From: Bryobacteraceae bacterium
Lineage (GTDB): Bacteria > Acidobacteriota > Terriglobia > Bryobacterales > Bryobacteraceae
Assembly (NCBI GenBank): GCA_025056455.1
Contig: JANWVY010000004.1
Location: forward strand, 310,001-374,000
Length of the DNA stretch: 64,000 bases
Reading direction: 5' to 3'
A model generated the notes under the pieces. It was not told the DNA's origin, searched no databases, and was given only the letters and a program-made list of their open reading frames with translations. Below are positions 48,829-59,920 of the stretch, one piece after another (the first letter of the stretch is position 1; each line of letters opens with the position of its first letter). The position numbers and the translations under genes are program-made.

Positions 48829-49689
48829 ATGCCCAGTCTGATCGATCTACGCCGGCGCATCCGCTCGGTCAAAAACACCCAACAGATCACCAAGGCCATG
48901 AAAATGGTCGCCGCGGCCAAGTTGCGCCGGGCGCAAGAACGCGTCATCGCCGCGCGGCCCTTTGCCAACAGTTACACCAAGCTCCTGGCCAATATCGTCG
49001 CTGCCGCTGCGGGAGACGAGCGCGTTTCCTCCCACCCCCTCCTCGCTGTCAGGCCAGAAAACCGGATCCGCCTCATCCTCATCACCGCCGACCGCGGCTA
49101 TGCTGGCGCGTTTAACGCTAATCTCATCCGCGGTGCTCAAAGCTTTCTTGAAGAGCGCAAGGCCGCCCGCCTGGAGCTGGAGGCTGTCGGACGCAAAGGG
49201 CGCGATTTTTTTAAACGCCGGCACGTTCCCCTGAGCGGCGAGCACATTGGCATCGTCGACAAGGCGCCCTTTGCCGAAGCGGACAAAATTGCGAAATCGG
49301 CCATGGCACGTTTCGCCAGCCAGGAGTTGGATGCCGTTTATTTGCTCTACAACGAGTTTCGCAGCGTCATCTCCCAGAAGCTCACCATCAAGCGCATTTT
49401 GCCCGTTCCGGTTCCCGACGCCCAACTGACATCGGATTATATCTACGAGCAACCGCCAGACCAGCTTCTGAGTAATCTCCTTCCCCACTATGTCAGCATC
49501 ATGGTGTATGCCGCGATGCTGGAATCAGCGGCCGCCGAGCAAGCTGCGCGCATGGTGGCCATGGACGCGGCGACATCCAACGCCGCCAAGATGATTGACT
49601 CGCTCACGCTGCATCTGAACCGCGTGCGCCAGGCGAGCATCACTAAGGAAATCATCGAAGTTGTCAGCGGCGCCGCCGCATTGGAGTAA
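48829..49689 (+). CDS. atpG: ATP synthase F1 subunit gamma
   Basis: The 286-residue rotor shaft. The N-terminal helix IRSVKNTQQITKAMKMVAAA and the C-terminal helix ending MIDSLTLHLNRVRQASIT are the coiled coil that turns inside F1; the latter carries the family signature with ITKEIIEVVSGAAAL. It starts three bases after atpA. Confidence 0.97.
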   Translation: MPSLIDLRRRIRSVKNTQQITKAMKMVAAAKLRRAQERVIAARPFANSYTKLLANIVAAAAGDERVSSHPLLAVRPENRIRLILITADRGYAGAFNANLIRGAQSFLEERKAARLELEAVGRKGRDFFKRRHVPLSGEHIGIVDKAPFAEADKIAKSAMARFASQELDAVYLLYNEFRSVISQKLTIKRILPVPVPDAQLTSDYIYEQPPDQLLSNLLPHYVSIMVYAAMLESAAAEQAARMVAMDAATSNAAKMIDSLTLHLNRVRQASITKEIIEVVSGAAALE

Positions 49690-51147
<1,458 letters not shown>

Positions 51148-51148
51148 C

Positions 51149-51562
51149 ATGGCCCTAGAAACGTTCGAACTCGAAATCGCCACGCCAGAGCGTCTGCTGG
51201 TTCAGGAGCGCGTCTCAGAAGCCGAAATCCCTTGTGCTTCGGGCCAGATCGGGGTGCTGGCGGGCCATGCTCCCCTGCTCTCCGAACTTGGCATTGGCGA
51301 GCTGACCTATCTTGTGGAAGGCAAGAAACACTCCATCGCCATTGCGGGAGGCGTGGTTGAGGTGCAGCCGGAGTATGTCCGCGTCCTCGCCATGACCGCA
51401 GAACGGCCCGAAGACATCGATACCAGCCGCGCCCAAGCCGCCTTAAAGCGGGCTATGGAACGGCTCGAAACCATCAAAGAGAACATCGACTATGCTCGCG
51501 CTTTGAATGCCGCGAAGAGGGCCCAGGCGCGTCTACGTGTTGCCGCAAGCCTGAGGTTTTAA
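51149..51562 (+). CDS. atpC: ATP synthase F1 subunit epsilon
   Basis: 137 residues with the N-terminal beta-sandwich (FELEIATPERLLVQERVSEAEIP, GVLAGHAPLLSELGIGEL in parts) and a C-terminal helical hairpin (AQAALKRAMERLETI). Couples rotation to F1 and can inhibit ATP hydrolysis. Starts one base after atpD and closes the operon. Confidence 0.95.
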   Translation: MALETFELEIATPERLLVQERVSEAEIPCASGQIGVLAGHAPLLSELGIGELTYLVEGKKHSIAIAGGVVEVQPEYVRVLAMTAERPEDIDTSRAQAALKRAMERLETIKENIDYARALNAAKRAQARLRVAASLRF

Positions 51563-51586
51563 TCGCTTCGCGCAACAAAGCTGCGT

Positions 51587-52288
51587 TTAGAGACAGTTTG
51601 CGGCTGGCCGGTTGCTCTCTGCCAGCAAGTTTTCCTGCTCCTTGCTCTCCTGCTCGCTCCACCGCCTGCGTAGTTCCAGCACATTGTCCGCAAGCGATAG
51701 CAGCTGGGTGCGGATCTTGGCGCCATCCAGCTTAAGCGGACCAGGCAAAAACTTCGGCGCGGCCAGCATGTACTCCGGCTCGCGATGCTCGCTGGGCACG
51801 CGCGTCAGAAGCTGGAACAACCGGTATTCCGACGGGCCAACTTCTCGCCGCGCCCACTTGAGCTTCCGTGCAGTTGCCGGATCGCACTCCTCGACTGCTA
51901 GCAGCAGCGCCGAGCACACAAAGGCAGCGCACCAAACGGTTTTTTCCCGGCATCCGTGCGGGGTCAGCCGCCGGCACGTGGGCGGACAACAGCCCGTTCC
52001 TTGTTCGTGGCATCGGCGGCAGATTTCCCTTATGCCGCTGTCCTCAAAAAACCGGTTACACTCCTCAATCCAAACGCTGCGTGGGATTCCCCGGCTTTGT
52101 CCCACTAGGCTCCGGCACTTCCGCGCGCAAGCAGGACACAAAGTCTGCACCTTCGCCACGGCTGGCTCTCCCGGGTCTCCGAAGGCGAGCGACTCATATC
52201 GACGCGCGCCCGCTCGGCCGCAGCGAAGGCAGGCTGTCGAATTCCCGGTCTTGAAAAAACGCCCTATTTCCGCCACTTCTTGTGCCAT
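51587..52288 (-). CDS. Cysteine-rich hypothetical protein
   Basis: A 233-residue protein not assigned to a family. Its first half carries CLRCG near residue 20, CPACARKC near 51, then ICRRCHEQGTGCCPPTCRR near 89-107, enough Cys for two or three zinc or iron-sulphur sites. The second half, from about 110, is helical and lacks Cys beyond residue 134. It is divergent from recO and convergent with atpC. A metal-binding role is inferred only from the Cys spacing. Confidence 0.7.
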   Translation of the reverse strand: MAQEVAEIGRFFKTGNSTACLRCGRAGARRYESLAFGDPGEPAVAKVQTLCPACARKCRSLVGQSRGIPRSVWIEECNRFFEDSGIREICRRCHEQGTGCCPPTCRRLTPHGCREKTVWCAAFVCSALLLAVEECDPATARKLKWARREVGPSEYRLFQLLTRVPSEHREPEYMLAAPKFLPGPLKLDGAKIRTQLLSLADNVLELRRRWSEQESKEQENLLAESNRPAANCL

Positions 52289-52375
52289 TCTACGCCGGTA
52301 GGCGACGGCGCGTGGCCCCGGGCCTATTCTCCGAAGCCCCAGCCTCCTTGTGGTACCCTGAAGGATTAAAATCGG

Positions 52376-53020
52376 TTGGCTAGCCGTGTCAGCGAGTCCA
52401 TCATTCTCCGCACTTATCCTTTCGCAGAGGCCGATCTCATTGTGAGCTTCTTCACCAGAGATCAGGGCAAGCTTCGCGGAGTGGCTAGGCGCGCACGGCG
52501 TCCGAAAAGCAGCTTCGGAGCAGGATTAGAACGCCTATCGGTGGTTCAAATGCACTATTACCAGCGCGAGAATCGAGAGTTGGTCACGCTTGATTCCTGC
52601 GACCTGATCCGCTCACAGTTTGCCTTGCAGTCCAGCTACGAAACGGCGGTAGGCTTGGATTACATCGCGGAGCTGGCCGAGGAATTGTTGCCGCCCCACG
52701 AGCCTAACGACCGGTTCTTCCGCCTGTTGATCGCCGTGCTCGACTTTTTGTCTCTGCGCCGTGACTCTCATTCTATCTGGGCTGCCGTTCTCTACACCAG
52801 CCTTTGGGCTGTGCGGCTATCTGGCTTTTTGCCTCCACTGCGTGTAAACCCGGACTCTTTGGCCATCGCGCAAGAGATGTTCGAAAAACCGATTGGGCAG
52901 CTTTCGCCGCGGGCTTGGACGCGTCAAACCGCATCAGATCTTCGCCAGTTCCTCCATCGCACGATCGAGGAACAAATCGAAAAGCGGCTGCTTACGGTTC
53001 CCTTACTCGAGAGTCTGTAA
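52376..53020 (+). CDS. recO: DNA repair protein RecO
   Basis: Mediates annealing and RecA loading in the RecF pathway. The 214-residue protein has an N-terminal OB-fold: SESIILRTYPFAEADLIVSFF, GKLRGVARRARRPKSSFG and the LERLSVVQMHYYQREN segment. A helical domain follows (DYIAELAEELLPPHEPND). The CxxC zinc knuckle seen in many RecO proteins after GFLPPL is absent and the chain is on the short side. The start is TTG 52376 with AAGGA upstream. It precedes glyQ by 20 bases and may be in its operon. Confidence 0.9.
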   Translation: MASRVSESIILRTYPFAEADLIVSFFTRDQGKLRGVARRARRPKSSFGAGLERLSVVQMHYYQRENRELVTLDSCDLIRSQFALQSSYETAVGLDYIAELAEELLPPHEPNDRFFRLLIAVLDFLSLRRDSHSIWAAVLYTSLWAVRLSGFLPPLRVNPDSLAIAQEMFEKPIGQLSPRAWTRQTASDLRQFLHRTIEEQIEKRLLTVPLLESL

Positions 53021-53040
53021 CCATTCAGTGAACCAATCGC

Positions 53041-53949
53041 ATGGATACCTTCCAAGAAACCATCTTCAAGTTAAAGCAATACTGGTCAGATCGCGGCTGC
53101 ATTATCACCGAGCCGTACGATGTGGAAGTGGGCGCCGGCACCATGTGTCCGGAGACCTTTTTGCGCGTGCTCGGGCCGAAGCCTTACCGCGTGGCCTATA
53201 TCCAACCAAGCCGCCGTCCGGCCGATGGCCGTTACGGCGAAAACCCCAACCGCCTGTATAAGCACCAGCAACTTCAGGTGATCTTAAAGCCCTCTCCGGC
53301 CGACATCCTAGACCAGTATCTGGGTTCGCTCGAGGCCATCGGCATTGACCTGAACAAACACGACCTCAAGTTTGAGGAGGACAACTGGGAATCTCCAACA
53401 CTGGGTGCTTGGGGTATCGGCTGGCAGGTGATGATGGACGGGTTAGAGATCACTCAGTTCACCTACTTTCAGCAATGTGGCGGCGTGGATCTCGATTTGG
53501 TGCCTGCCGAGATCACCTATGGCATGGAGCGTCTGGTCGCCTTTTTGCAAGGCCGCTCGAGCGTCTATGACATTGACTGGACCAGAGAGGTGAAATACGC
53601 CACCGTGCGGCTGGCCGAGGAGTTGCAACACTCCGTCTATAACTTCGAGCTGGCTTCGGTCGATACCCTGTGGCAGTTGTTCAGCCTGCACGAGAAAGAG
53701 TGTCAGCGCCTGCTGGACGCCTACGCCAGTTATCCGGAAAAGAGCCGCTTCCCTTTGCTAGCCGCCTATGACCACGTTTTGAAGTGTTCCAACTTGTTCA
53801 ATCTGCTAGATGCCCGCGGAGCCATCAGCGTGACCGAACGGGTGGGTGTGATTGGCCGGGTGCGGAAGCTTGCCGTGGGTGTCGCCTCGCTCTGGCTTGA
53901 CCAGCAATCGGCTGCTTCAGAGTCGCTCAATGAGGTGGCCGTGCAATGA
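53041..53949 (+). CDS. glyQ: Glycine-tRNA ligase alpha subunit
   Basis: The 302-residue subunit contains the catalytic class II core of the bacterial alpha2beta2 enzyme, which charges tRNA-Gly. The start [18 protein letters not shown] and the blocks [36 protein letters not shown] (split) and [20 protein letters not shown] are highly characteristic. Its stop overlaps the glyS start by four bases, ensuring balanced subunit synthesis. Confidence 0.98.
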   Translation: MDTFQETIFKLKQYWSDRGCIITEPYDVEVGAGTMCPETFLRVLGPKPYRVAYIQPSRRPADGRYGENPNRLYKHQQLQVILKPSPADILDQYLGSLEAIGIDLNKHDLKFEEDNWESPTLGAWGIGWQVMMDGLEITQFTYFQQCGGVDLDLVPAEITYGMERLVAFLQGRSSVYDIDWTREVKYATVRLAEELQHSVYNFELASVDTLWQLFSLHEKECQRLLDAYASYPEKSRFPLLAAYDHVLKCSNLFNLLDARGAISVTERVGVIGRVRKLAVGVASLWLDQQSAASESLNEVAVQ

Positions 53950-55967
53950 GCGCTCTGCCCTTGTTAATCGAAATCGGGACGGAAGAGATTCCCGATTGGA
54001 TGATTCGAAATGCCGTTTCTAACTTCCGGGAGATGGTCACCAGCCTGCTCGCAGAAGAGCAGCTGGGAGGCGTGATCCGTTTTGCGGACGCGACGCCTCG
54101 CCGCATCGCCTTGATTGCGGACCAGGTTCTCAGCAAACAGCCGGACCGCGAAGAGCTGGTGTTCGGTCCCCCCAAATCAGCCGCTTTTCAGGACGGCAAA
54201 CCAACCAGCGCCGCGCTCGGATTTGCCCGCAAAAATGGCGTCGAGGTGGACATGCTCCGCATTGAAGCCACGCCCAAGGGCGAGTATGTAGCCGTGCGCA
54301 AGATGACGCCTGGACGCAGTGCCAAACAAATTCTCGCACAAGCTTTACCGGATCTCATCCTGAAAATCTACTTTCCGAAAACGATGTACTGGACGGGCAA
54401 GGGTGGGGCTCGCTTCATCCGCCCCATCCGCTGGCTGGTGGCCGTTCTGGGCGAAAACGAAGTCATTCCTTTTGAGATTGAAGGCGTAGCCTCAAGCAAC
54501 ATTACCGATGGGCACCGGCGGCTGGGAGCAAGAGCCATTTTCGTGCACGCCGGTAATTATGTGTCCCAGCTTGAAGCCAATGGCGTGATTGTCTGTTCCG
54601 AGCAACGGAAACGCCGCATCTTGGACGGTATGGCGAAGCTGGTTGAGGGCACGGGTCTACGCGTGAAGGCCGACAGTGCGCTGCTAGAAACTCTGGTCTT
54701 CCTGACCGAGTACCCAACGCCGATTCTCGGCTCTTTCGACCGCCACTACCTCGCGCTGCCAGAAGAGGTGCTGGTGACCGTCATGCGGCATCACCAAAAA
54801 TATTTCAGCCTCGAGGACGAAGCCGGGCGCCTCGCGCCGAACTTTATCGCCGTTATCAATATGGCCTCCGATCCCGAAGGAATCGTGCGGCATGGCAATG
54901 AGCGCGTCTTGCAGGCCCGTTTCAACGATGCTCGCTTTTTCTGGGAATTTGACCAGCGCAAAAGGCTTGAGGACCGCGTTCCAGATCTTGCCCATGTGAC
55001 GTTTCAAGCCAAACTCGGATCCTATCTCGACAAGACGCACCGCATGGTGGCGCTCGTCCGCGAATTCGGCGGCGACGCCCATGCCGTGCGGGCCGCGCTG
55101 CTTTCAAAATGTGACCTCACCACCGAGATGGTGAAAGAATTCACCGAGCTGCAAGGGATCATGGGTGGTTTGTATGCGCGCCAGCAGGGAGAGCCCGAGG
55201 AAGTGGCCCGCGCCATTTATGATCACTACAAGCCGCTGAGTATGGAGGATTCAATTCCCGCCACCCTGGGCGGATGCCTGGTAGCCCTTGCTGATAAGGT
55301 AGACACCTTGCGCGGCTGTTTCGAGCTCGGCCTCGCCCCGACCGGCTCAAAAGATCCTTTTGCTTTGCGGCGCGCCGCTCAGGGCGTGGTCAAGATCTTG
55401 GTGGAAGGAAAGATCGCCCTTTCTCTCGACAGGCTCGCCGCGGGCAATCACGAACTCAGGGACTTCCTCCTCGATCGGGTGCGCTATTACTTCAAAGACG
55501 TGCGCGGTTTTCGATACGACGAAGTCAACGCCGTGCTAGCCTCGGCGGCCGACGATTTAGTGGATGTCGAACAGCGCTTGCTGGCCATCCAGACCGTTCG
55601 TCCCACTGCGGATTTTGAGCCCCTGGCGGCCAGCTTTAAACGCATCCAGAATATCCTCCGCCAGGCTGGATTCACGGGCTGCGGCGCCGTCGATGCTTCG
55701 TTGCTCGAACCCGGCCCCGAGCAGGAGCTCTTCGCCGCCTTTGAAAAGCTTCGCCTCCAGGTTAGTGCGCTGCGGGAAAAGAAAGACTACGAGCCGGCGC
55801 TTGTCGCCATTGCCAGCTTGCGCCCGCAGGTGGACCGCTTCTTCGATCACGTTTTGGTGAATGTTTCGAACGAGACCGTGCGGCAGAACCGCCTCACGCT
55901 GCTCGCCAATCTATTAACCGAGTTTTCCTCGATCGCCGACTTCTCGGAGATCGTGACCAGTTCATAA
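53946..55967 (+). CDS. glyS: Glycine-tRNA ligase beta subunit
   Basis: The 673-residue tRNA-recognition subunit. It opens with [15 protein letters not shown] and holds an HD-like region (MVALVREFG near 360; [11 protein letters not shown] near 395), and a C-terminal DALR-type anticodon-binding part with [23 protein letters not shown] overlap with glyQ. Ends 18 bases before ppdK. Confidence 0.97.
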   Translation: MSALPLLIEIGTEEIPDWMIRNAVSNFREMVTSLLAEEQLGGVIRFADATPRRIALIADQVLSKQPDREELVFGPPKSAAFQDGKPTSAALGFARKNGVEVDMLRIEATPKGEYVAVRKMTPGRSAKQILAQALPDLILKIYFPKTMYWTGKGGARFIRPIRWLVAVLGENEVIPFEIEGVASSNITDGHRRLGARAIFVHAGNYVSQLEANGVIVCSEQRKRRILDGMAKLVEGTGLRVKADSALLETLVFLTEYPTPILGSFDRHYLALPEEVLVTVMRHHQKYFSLEDEAGRLAPNFIAVINMASDPEGIVRHGNERVLQARFNDARFFWEFDQRKRLEDRVPDLAHVTFQAKLGSYLDKTHRMVALVREFGGDAHAVRAALLSKCDLTTEMVKEFTELQGIMGGLYARQQGEPEEVARAIYDHYKPLSMEDSIPATLGGCLVALADKVDTLRGCFELGLAPTGSKDPFALRRAAQGVVKILVEGKIALSLDRLAAGNHELRDFLLDRVRYYFKDVRGFRYDEVNAVLASAADDLVDVEQRLLAIQTVRPTADFEPLAASFKRIQNILRQAGFTGCGAVDASLLEPGPEQELFAAFEKLRLQVSALREKKDYEPALVAIASLRPQVDRFFDHVLVNVSNETVRQNRLTLLANLLTEFSSIADFSEIVTSS

Positions 55968-55985
55968 GGAGAGATACCTTCAAAT

Positions 55986-58718
55986 ATGTCGAAACAGGTT
56001 TATTCATTTGGTGCAGGCACGGCCGACGGCGACGGCTCCATGAAAAATATCCTGGGCGGCAAAGGCGCCAACCTCGCCGAAATGTGCCGGACTGGCATTC
56101 CTGTCCCTCCGGGGTTCACCATTACTTGCCAGGTCTGCAACATGTACTTCGACAATGGCAATCAGGTTCCGGAAGAAATTAACCAGCAGATGTATGAAGC
56201 CTTGGCCCTGCTCGAAGAGCGGATGGGCCAGAAGCTCGGCGACCCCTCAAACCCCTTGCTGGTGAGCGTGCGCAGCGGCGCCCCGTTCTCGATGCCCGGC
56301 ATGATGGACACCATCCTCAACCTCGGCCTGAATGATGAAACCGTAAAAGCCTTGGCCCAAAAAGGGGGCGAACGCTTCGCCTACGACTGCTACCGGCGCT
56401 TCATTCAAATGTTTGGCAACGTCGTCCTGAACATCGATAAGGACGAGTTTGAACACATCTTCGAAGCGCAAAAGAAGAAAGCCAAAGCCAAGCTCGATAC
56501 CGACCTGACGGCCAAGGATCTCCAGGAGGTGATCGCGCAGTACAAGAAGCTTGTCAAAAAGCACACCAAGGCTGATTTCCCTCAAGATGCACGCCAGCAA
56601 CTTGAAATGGCCCGCGATGCTGTCTTCCGCTCCTGGAACAACGAACGCGCCAAGTATTATCGCCAGATGAATAAAATTCCCGACAACTTGGGCACGGCGG
56701 TCAATGTCCAAGCGATGGTCTTTGGCAATCTCGGGGAGACCTCAGCCACTGGAGTCGGCTTCACGCGCAACCCTGCTACGGGAGAAAACACTTTCTACGG
56801 TGAGTTCCTCATCAACGCTCAGGGCGAGGATGTGGTGGCGGGCATCCGCACACCGCGGCCCATCTCCGAGCTCGAGCAAGTGATGCCGCAAGCCTACGAA
56901 GAGCTGCGCGCCATCACGGCCACTCTAGAAAAACACTACCGCGACATCCAGGACTTCGAGTTCACCATTCAAGAGGGCAAGCTCTACATGCTGCAAACCC
57001 GCAACGGGAAGCGCACCGGACCGGCCGCTGTCAAAATTGCTGTCGATATGGTGCATGAAGGGCTCATCGACAAACGCGAAGCCGTGCTCCGTGTCGACCC
57101 TCAACAGCTTGACCAGCTCTTGCACCCGCGTCTCGACCCGAAACATCTCGGCCAGCTCACAAAACTCGGGCGCGGTTTGCCTGCCTCGCCCGGCGCCGCC
57201 GTCGGACGCATTGTCTTCAGCGCTGACCATGCAGTGGAGCAGGCTTCCAAGTATCCCGTTCTTCTCGTGCGCAAAGAAACCGTCCCCGATGACATCCACG
57301 GCATGGAGGTTTCCAAAGGCATCCTCACGTCGCGGGGTGGCATGACCAGCCACGCGGCGGTAGTCGCCCGCGGGATGGGCACACCCTGTGTTGCAGGCGC
57401 CGAAATGATCTTGGTCGATGAGCGCGCCAGAACCCTAACCGCTACCGTCAACGGCAAAAAAATCGTGCTCAAAGAAGGCGACTGGCTCTCCATTGATGGC
57501 AGTACGGGTGATATCTATGCCGGACAGGCCGCAACCATCGAGGCGGATCCCTCCTCGGGCGATCTCGCGGAATTCATGAGCTGGGCTGATGAATTCCGCG
57601 GAAAATTCGGCGTCCGCGCCAACGCCGACATCCCCCGCGACGCCAAAATCGCCCGCAAATTCGGCGCAGAAGGCATCGGATTGTGCCGCACTGAGCACAT
57701 GTTTTTCGGCGAAGACCGGCTGCCTCATGTCCAGGCCATGATTCTCTCCGACAACGAAAAGGACCGGCGCAAGGCTCTCGCTAAGCTCCTCCCGATGCAG
57801 CGCAAGGATTTCGCCGGCCTATTCGAAGCCATGGACGGCTTCCCCGTCGTCATTCGAACCCTCGATCCGCCGCTCCATGAATTTGTCCCCAAGCGCGAAG
57901 ATTTGCTGGTTGATCTCGCCAAACTGCCTTATGCCGATACGAAAACCAAAAAGGAGATGGCCGCCCGCTACCGCATGACGGTGGCGGAGCTGAAGAAAAA
58001 GCTACCCGAGCTGCTCAAACGCGTCGAAGAGCTGCATGAGTTCAACCCCATGCTTGGCCATCGCGGCTGCCGCCTCGGAATCACCTACCCTGAAATCACC
58101 GAAATGCAAGCCCGCGCCATCTTTGAAGCCGCGGTCCAGGTCGCCAAGAAAGGCAAAAAGGTCATCCCCGAGGTCATGATCCCGCTCGTTGGAAGCGTGG
58201 CGGAACTCGAAAACCAGAAAGCCATTGTCAAGAGAGTCGCCGACGAAGTGCTTGAAAAGGCCGGCATGAAAAACCTCCACTACATGATCGGCACGATGAT
58301 CGAAATTCCGCGCGCCGCCCTCACCGCCGACCAGATTGCCAAGGAAGCCGAGTTCTTCAGCTTTGGCACCAATGACCTCACCCAAACCACGATGGGACTG
58401 AGCCGCGACGACTACACGAAGTTTTCCAAAGACTACCAGGAAAAGAAAATTTTCAAGGCTGATCCCTTTGCCGTGCTTGATCAGGAGGGAGTTGGCAAGC
58501 TGGTCAAAATGGCCGTGGAAGCGGGGCGCTCCACGCGGCCAGACCTCGAGGTCGGCATTTGTGGAGAACATGGAGGCGAGCCGAGTTCAGTGGAATTCTG
58601 CTACCGGATTGGCATGAACTATGTCAGCTGCTCGCCTTTCCGCGTGCCGATTGCGCGGCTTGCTGCAGCGCAAGCGGCTATTGCGGGCGATCAATCCGAA
58701 CGGACACGCACGGCCTAG
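55986..58718 (+). CDS. ppdK: Pyruvate, phosphate dikinase
   Basis: Interconverts pyruvate, ATP and phosphate with PEP, AMP and pyrophosphate; in non-photosynthetic bacteria this serves gluconeogenesis or glycolysis. The 910-residue protein has the ATP-grasp N-domain (GGKGANLAEMC, SVRSGAPFSMPGMMDT), the phosphocarrier histidine in GGMTSHAAVVARG near residue 455, and the C-terminal barrel with GLCRTEHMFF, GHRGCRLGITYPEI, the FGTNDLTQT block and ICGEHGGEPSS. Follows glyS in the same direction; AGGAGAG precedes the ATG. Confidence 0.98.
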   Translation: MSKQVYSFGAGTADGDGSMKNILGGKGANLAEMCRTGIPVPPGFTITCQVCNMYFDNGNQVPEEINQQMYEALALLEERMGQKLGDPSNPLLVSVRSGAPFSMPGMMDTILNLGLNDETVKALAQKGGERFAYDCYRRFIQMFGNVVLNIDKDEFEHIFEAQKKKAKAKLDTDLTAKDLQEVIAQYKKLVKKHTKADFPQDARQQLEMARDAVFRSWNNERAKYYRQMNKIPDNLGTAVNVQAMVFGNLGETSATGVGFTRNPATGENTFYGEFLINAQGEDVVAGIRTPRPISELEQVMPQAYEELRAITATLEKHYRDIQDFEFTIQEGKLYMLQTRNGKRTGPAAVKIAVDMVHEGLIDKREAVLRVDPQQLDQLLHPRLDPKHLGQLTKLGRGLPASPGAAVGRIVFSADHAVEQASKYPVLLVRKETVPDDIHGMEVSKGILTSRGGMTSHAAVVARGMGTPCVAGAEMILVDERARTLTATVNGKKIVLKEGDWLSIDGSTGDIYAGQAATIEADPSSGDLAEFMSWADEFRGKFGVRANADIPRDAKIARKFGAEGIGLCRTEHMFFGEDRLPHVQAMILSDNEKDRRKALAKLLPMQRKDFAGLFEAMDGFPVVIRTLDPPLHEFVPKREDLLVDLAKLPYADTKTKKEMAARYRMTVAELKKKLPELLKRVEELHEFNPMLGHRGCRLGITYPEITEMQARAIFEAAVQVAKKGKKVIPEVMIPLVGSVAELENQKAIVKRVADEVLEKAGMKNLHYMIGTMIEIPRAALTADQIAKEAEFFSFGTNDLTQTTMGLSRDDYTKFSKDYQEKKIFKADPFAVLDQEGVGKLVKMAVEAGRSTRPDLEVGICGEHGGEPSSVEFCYRIGMNYVSCSPFRVPIARLAAAQAAIAGDQSERTRTA

Positions 58719-59058
58719 CTGACAGCCTTCGCACGGGCGCAGTGGCGCTTCGCTGTGCTCCAAACCGCCTTGGCCAGCTCATTCGAGCTGCCGCTGCGCC
58801 TGTTCCAGCCCAAGACAACACCTCTCCCCTGACGGGCCTGTGGCGAGGAGAGGCCAGCTGCCCACTCTCAGGGCAACCATTGCCCTGATTAGGTGAATTC
58901 TCCCATGGCGTTGAACAGGAGAGCCTCCTAGACTACAAACTTGAGGCCATCTGCTGCCCCCGCACGCTAGCAAGGGCAAGCGGTACGCCAAAAAACAGGC
59001 CAAAAGAAAAAGGCCGGCCAGAGGGATGGAAAAAACGCAGGCCGGGGAGAGAAGAGAC
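58719..59058. other. Structured spacer after ppdK
   Basis: No coding sequence is supported. Three inverted repeats stand close together: CAGCTC/GAGCTG (58775-58790), CCTCTCC/GGAGAGG (58821-58853) and CAGGGCAA/TTGCCCTG (58869-58887, perfect 8 bp, 3-base loop). None has a T-tract. A folded RNA is possible, but I cannot assign it to a known family. Confidence 0.35.
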
Positions 59059-59117
59059 AGCCGGGCCAGCGCTAGAAGGGGGAGAGAAGAAAAAGCCGGG
59101 CTAGCGCTAGAAGGGGG
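59059..59117 (+). repeat. Imperfect direct repeat, two copies of 24 bases
   Basis: Copies at 59059-59082 and 59094-59117 differ at one position and lie 35 bases apart (start to start), in a strongly purine-rich tract. Related fragments with AGAGAAGA occur around them. Confidence 0.75.
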
Positions 59118-59126
59118 TAGCAGGAA

Positions 59127-59147
59127 AGGAGGAAGGAGGAAGGAGGT
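59127..59147 (+). promoter_or_regulatory. Three tandem AGGAGG ribosome-site-like heptamers
   Basis: AGGAGGA, AGGAGGA and AGGAGGT follow one another without spacing. The last is five bases before the GTG at 59153, at an ordinary distance; the others could act as standby sites or simply be repeat expansion. Confidence 0.6.
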
Positions 59148-59152
59148 CGTTT

Positions 59153-59779
59153 GTGAAAAAAATCCTCACTGCAGCGACTCTCGGAAGTTTTTTCCTTGCG
59201 GGACCAGCGAAATCCCAGTCCATGCTAGAAAGCGCCACGGCAGCAGCTGGTGGAAGCGCAGCCGGTGTTGCTGGTAAGAAGGTCAGCGATGGTATCGACG
59301 CCGTGCTGGGCAAACTAAGCGGCGTGGCGAAGGCCGCGGCCAGCACCGGCGCTCAGAAGGACGAGCGGCGTCGACTTGCCGCCCCAATCCCGCCTCTGCC
59401 TTCCGTTCCTGCAGCGGCTGGCGCTGCGCCAAAACCAGCTCCCGCAACCCCTCGTTCGACCCTTCGACGGGCAGAACTAAGCCCTTCAAAGACGAAGAAT
59501 CTTGAGGCCCCACCCGCGCTTGCCCCGACACTGGTTGAACCCCTGTCTTTGGCTTCGCCGCCGGCAGGGTCCAGCTCTTCGGCCGCCGTCCCGGCACGAA
59601 ACCTCAGTGAGCTTTCCAACGGAAGTTCCCGTGAAGACGTCCTTAGCCGGTGGGGAAAACCTCCTGGACGCCTCACAACTTCCAATAACGAAGGATTGGT
59701 CGAAGTCTACAAATATCCGGAAGGCTCGGTGCGGCTCGTGAATGGCAAGGTTACTGAGATCCGCCCGGCCCAACCCTAG
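59153..59779 (+). CDS. Exported Ala/Pro-rich protein with BamE-like C-terminus
   Basis: A 208-residue protein with a signal peptide (MKKILTAATLGSFFLAGPAKS), an Ala/Gly-rich segment, a Pro/Ala/Ser-rich linker over about residues 75-150, and a C-terminal module NLSELSNGSSREDVLSRWG...VEVYKYPEGSVRLVNGK, similar to BamE/SmpA-type repeats (a 'how far apart are two states' fold, here only by pattern). The GTG start is set by the perfect AGGAGGT five bases before it. Function unknown. Confidence 0.72.
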   Translation: MKKILTAATLGSFFLAGPAKSQSMLESATAAAGGSAAGVAGKKVSDGIDAVLGKLSGVAKAAASTGAQKDERRRLAAPIPPLPSVPAAAGAAPKPAPATPRSTLRRAELSPSKTKNLEAPPALAPTLVEPLSLASPPAGSSSSAAVPARNLSELSNGSSREDVLSRWGKPPGRLTTSNNEGLVEVYKYPEGSVRLVNGKVTEIRPAQP

Positions 59780-59920
59780 CCGCTAGGCTCTCACCAGCCT
59801 CCACGTCTGCGCGAACCCCCCAAGGAGCGGGGCCCGGCCTGCTTCTAGCACTTTGATATCGATGTGGAAAAAGATCGCCAAAATCCCGGTCCGGTGGTTT
59901 CCGGCGGTAGAATCGAGTCA

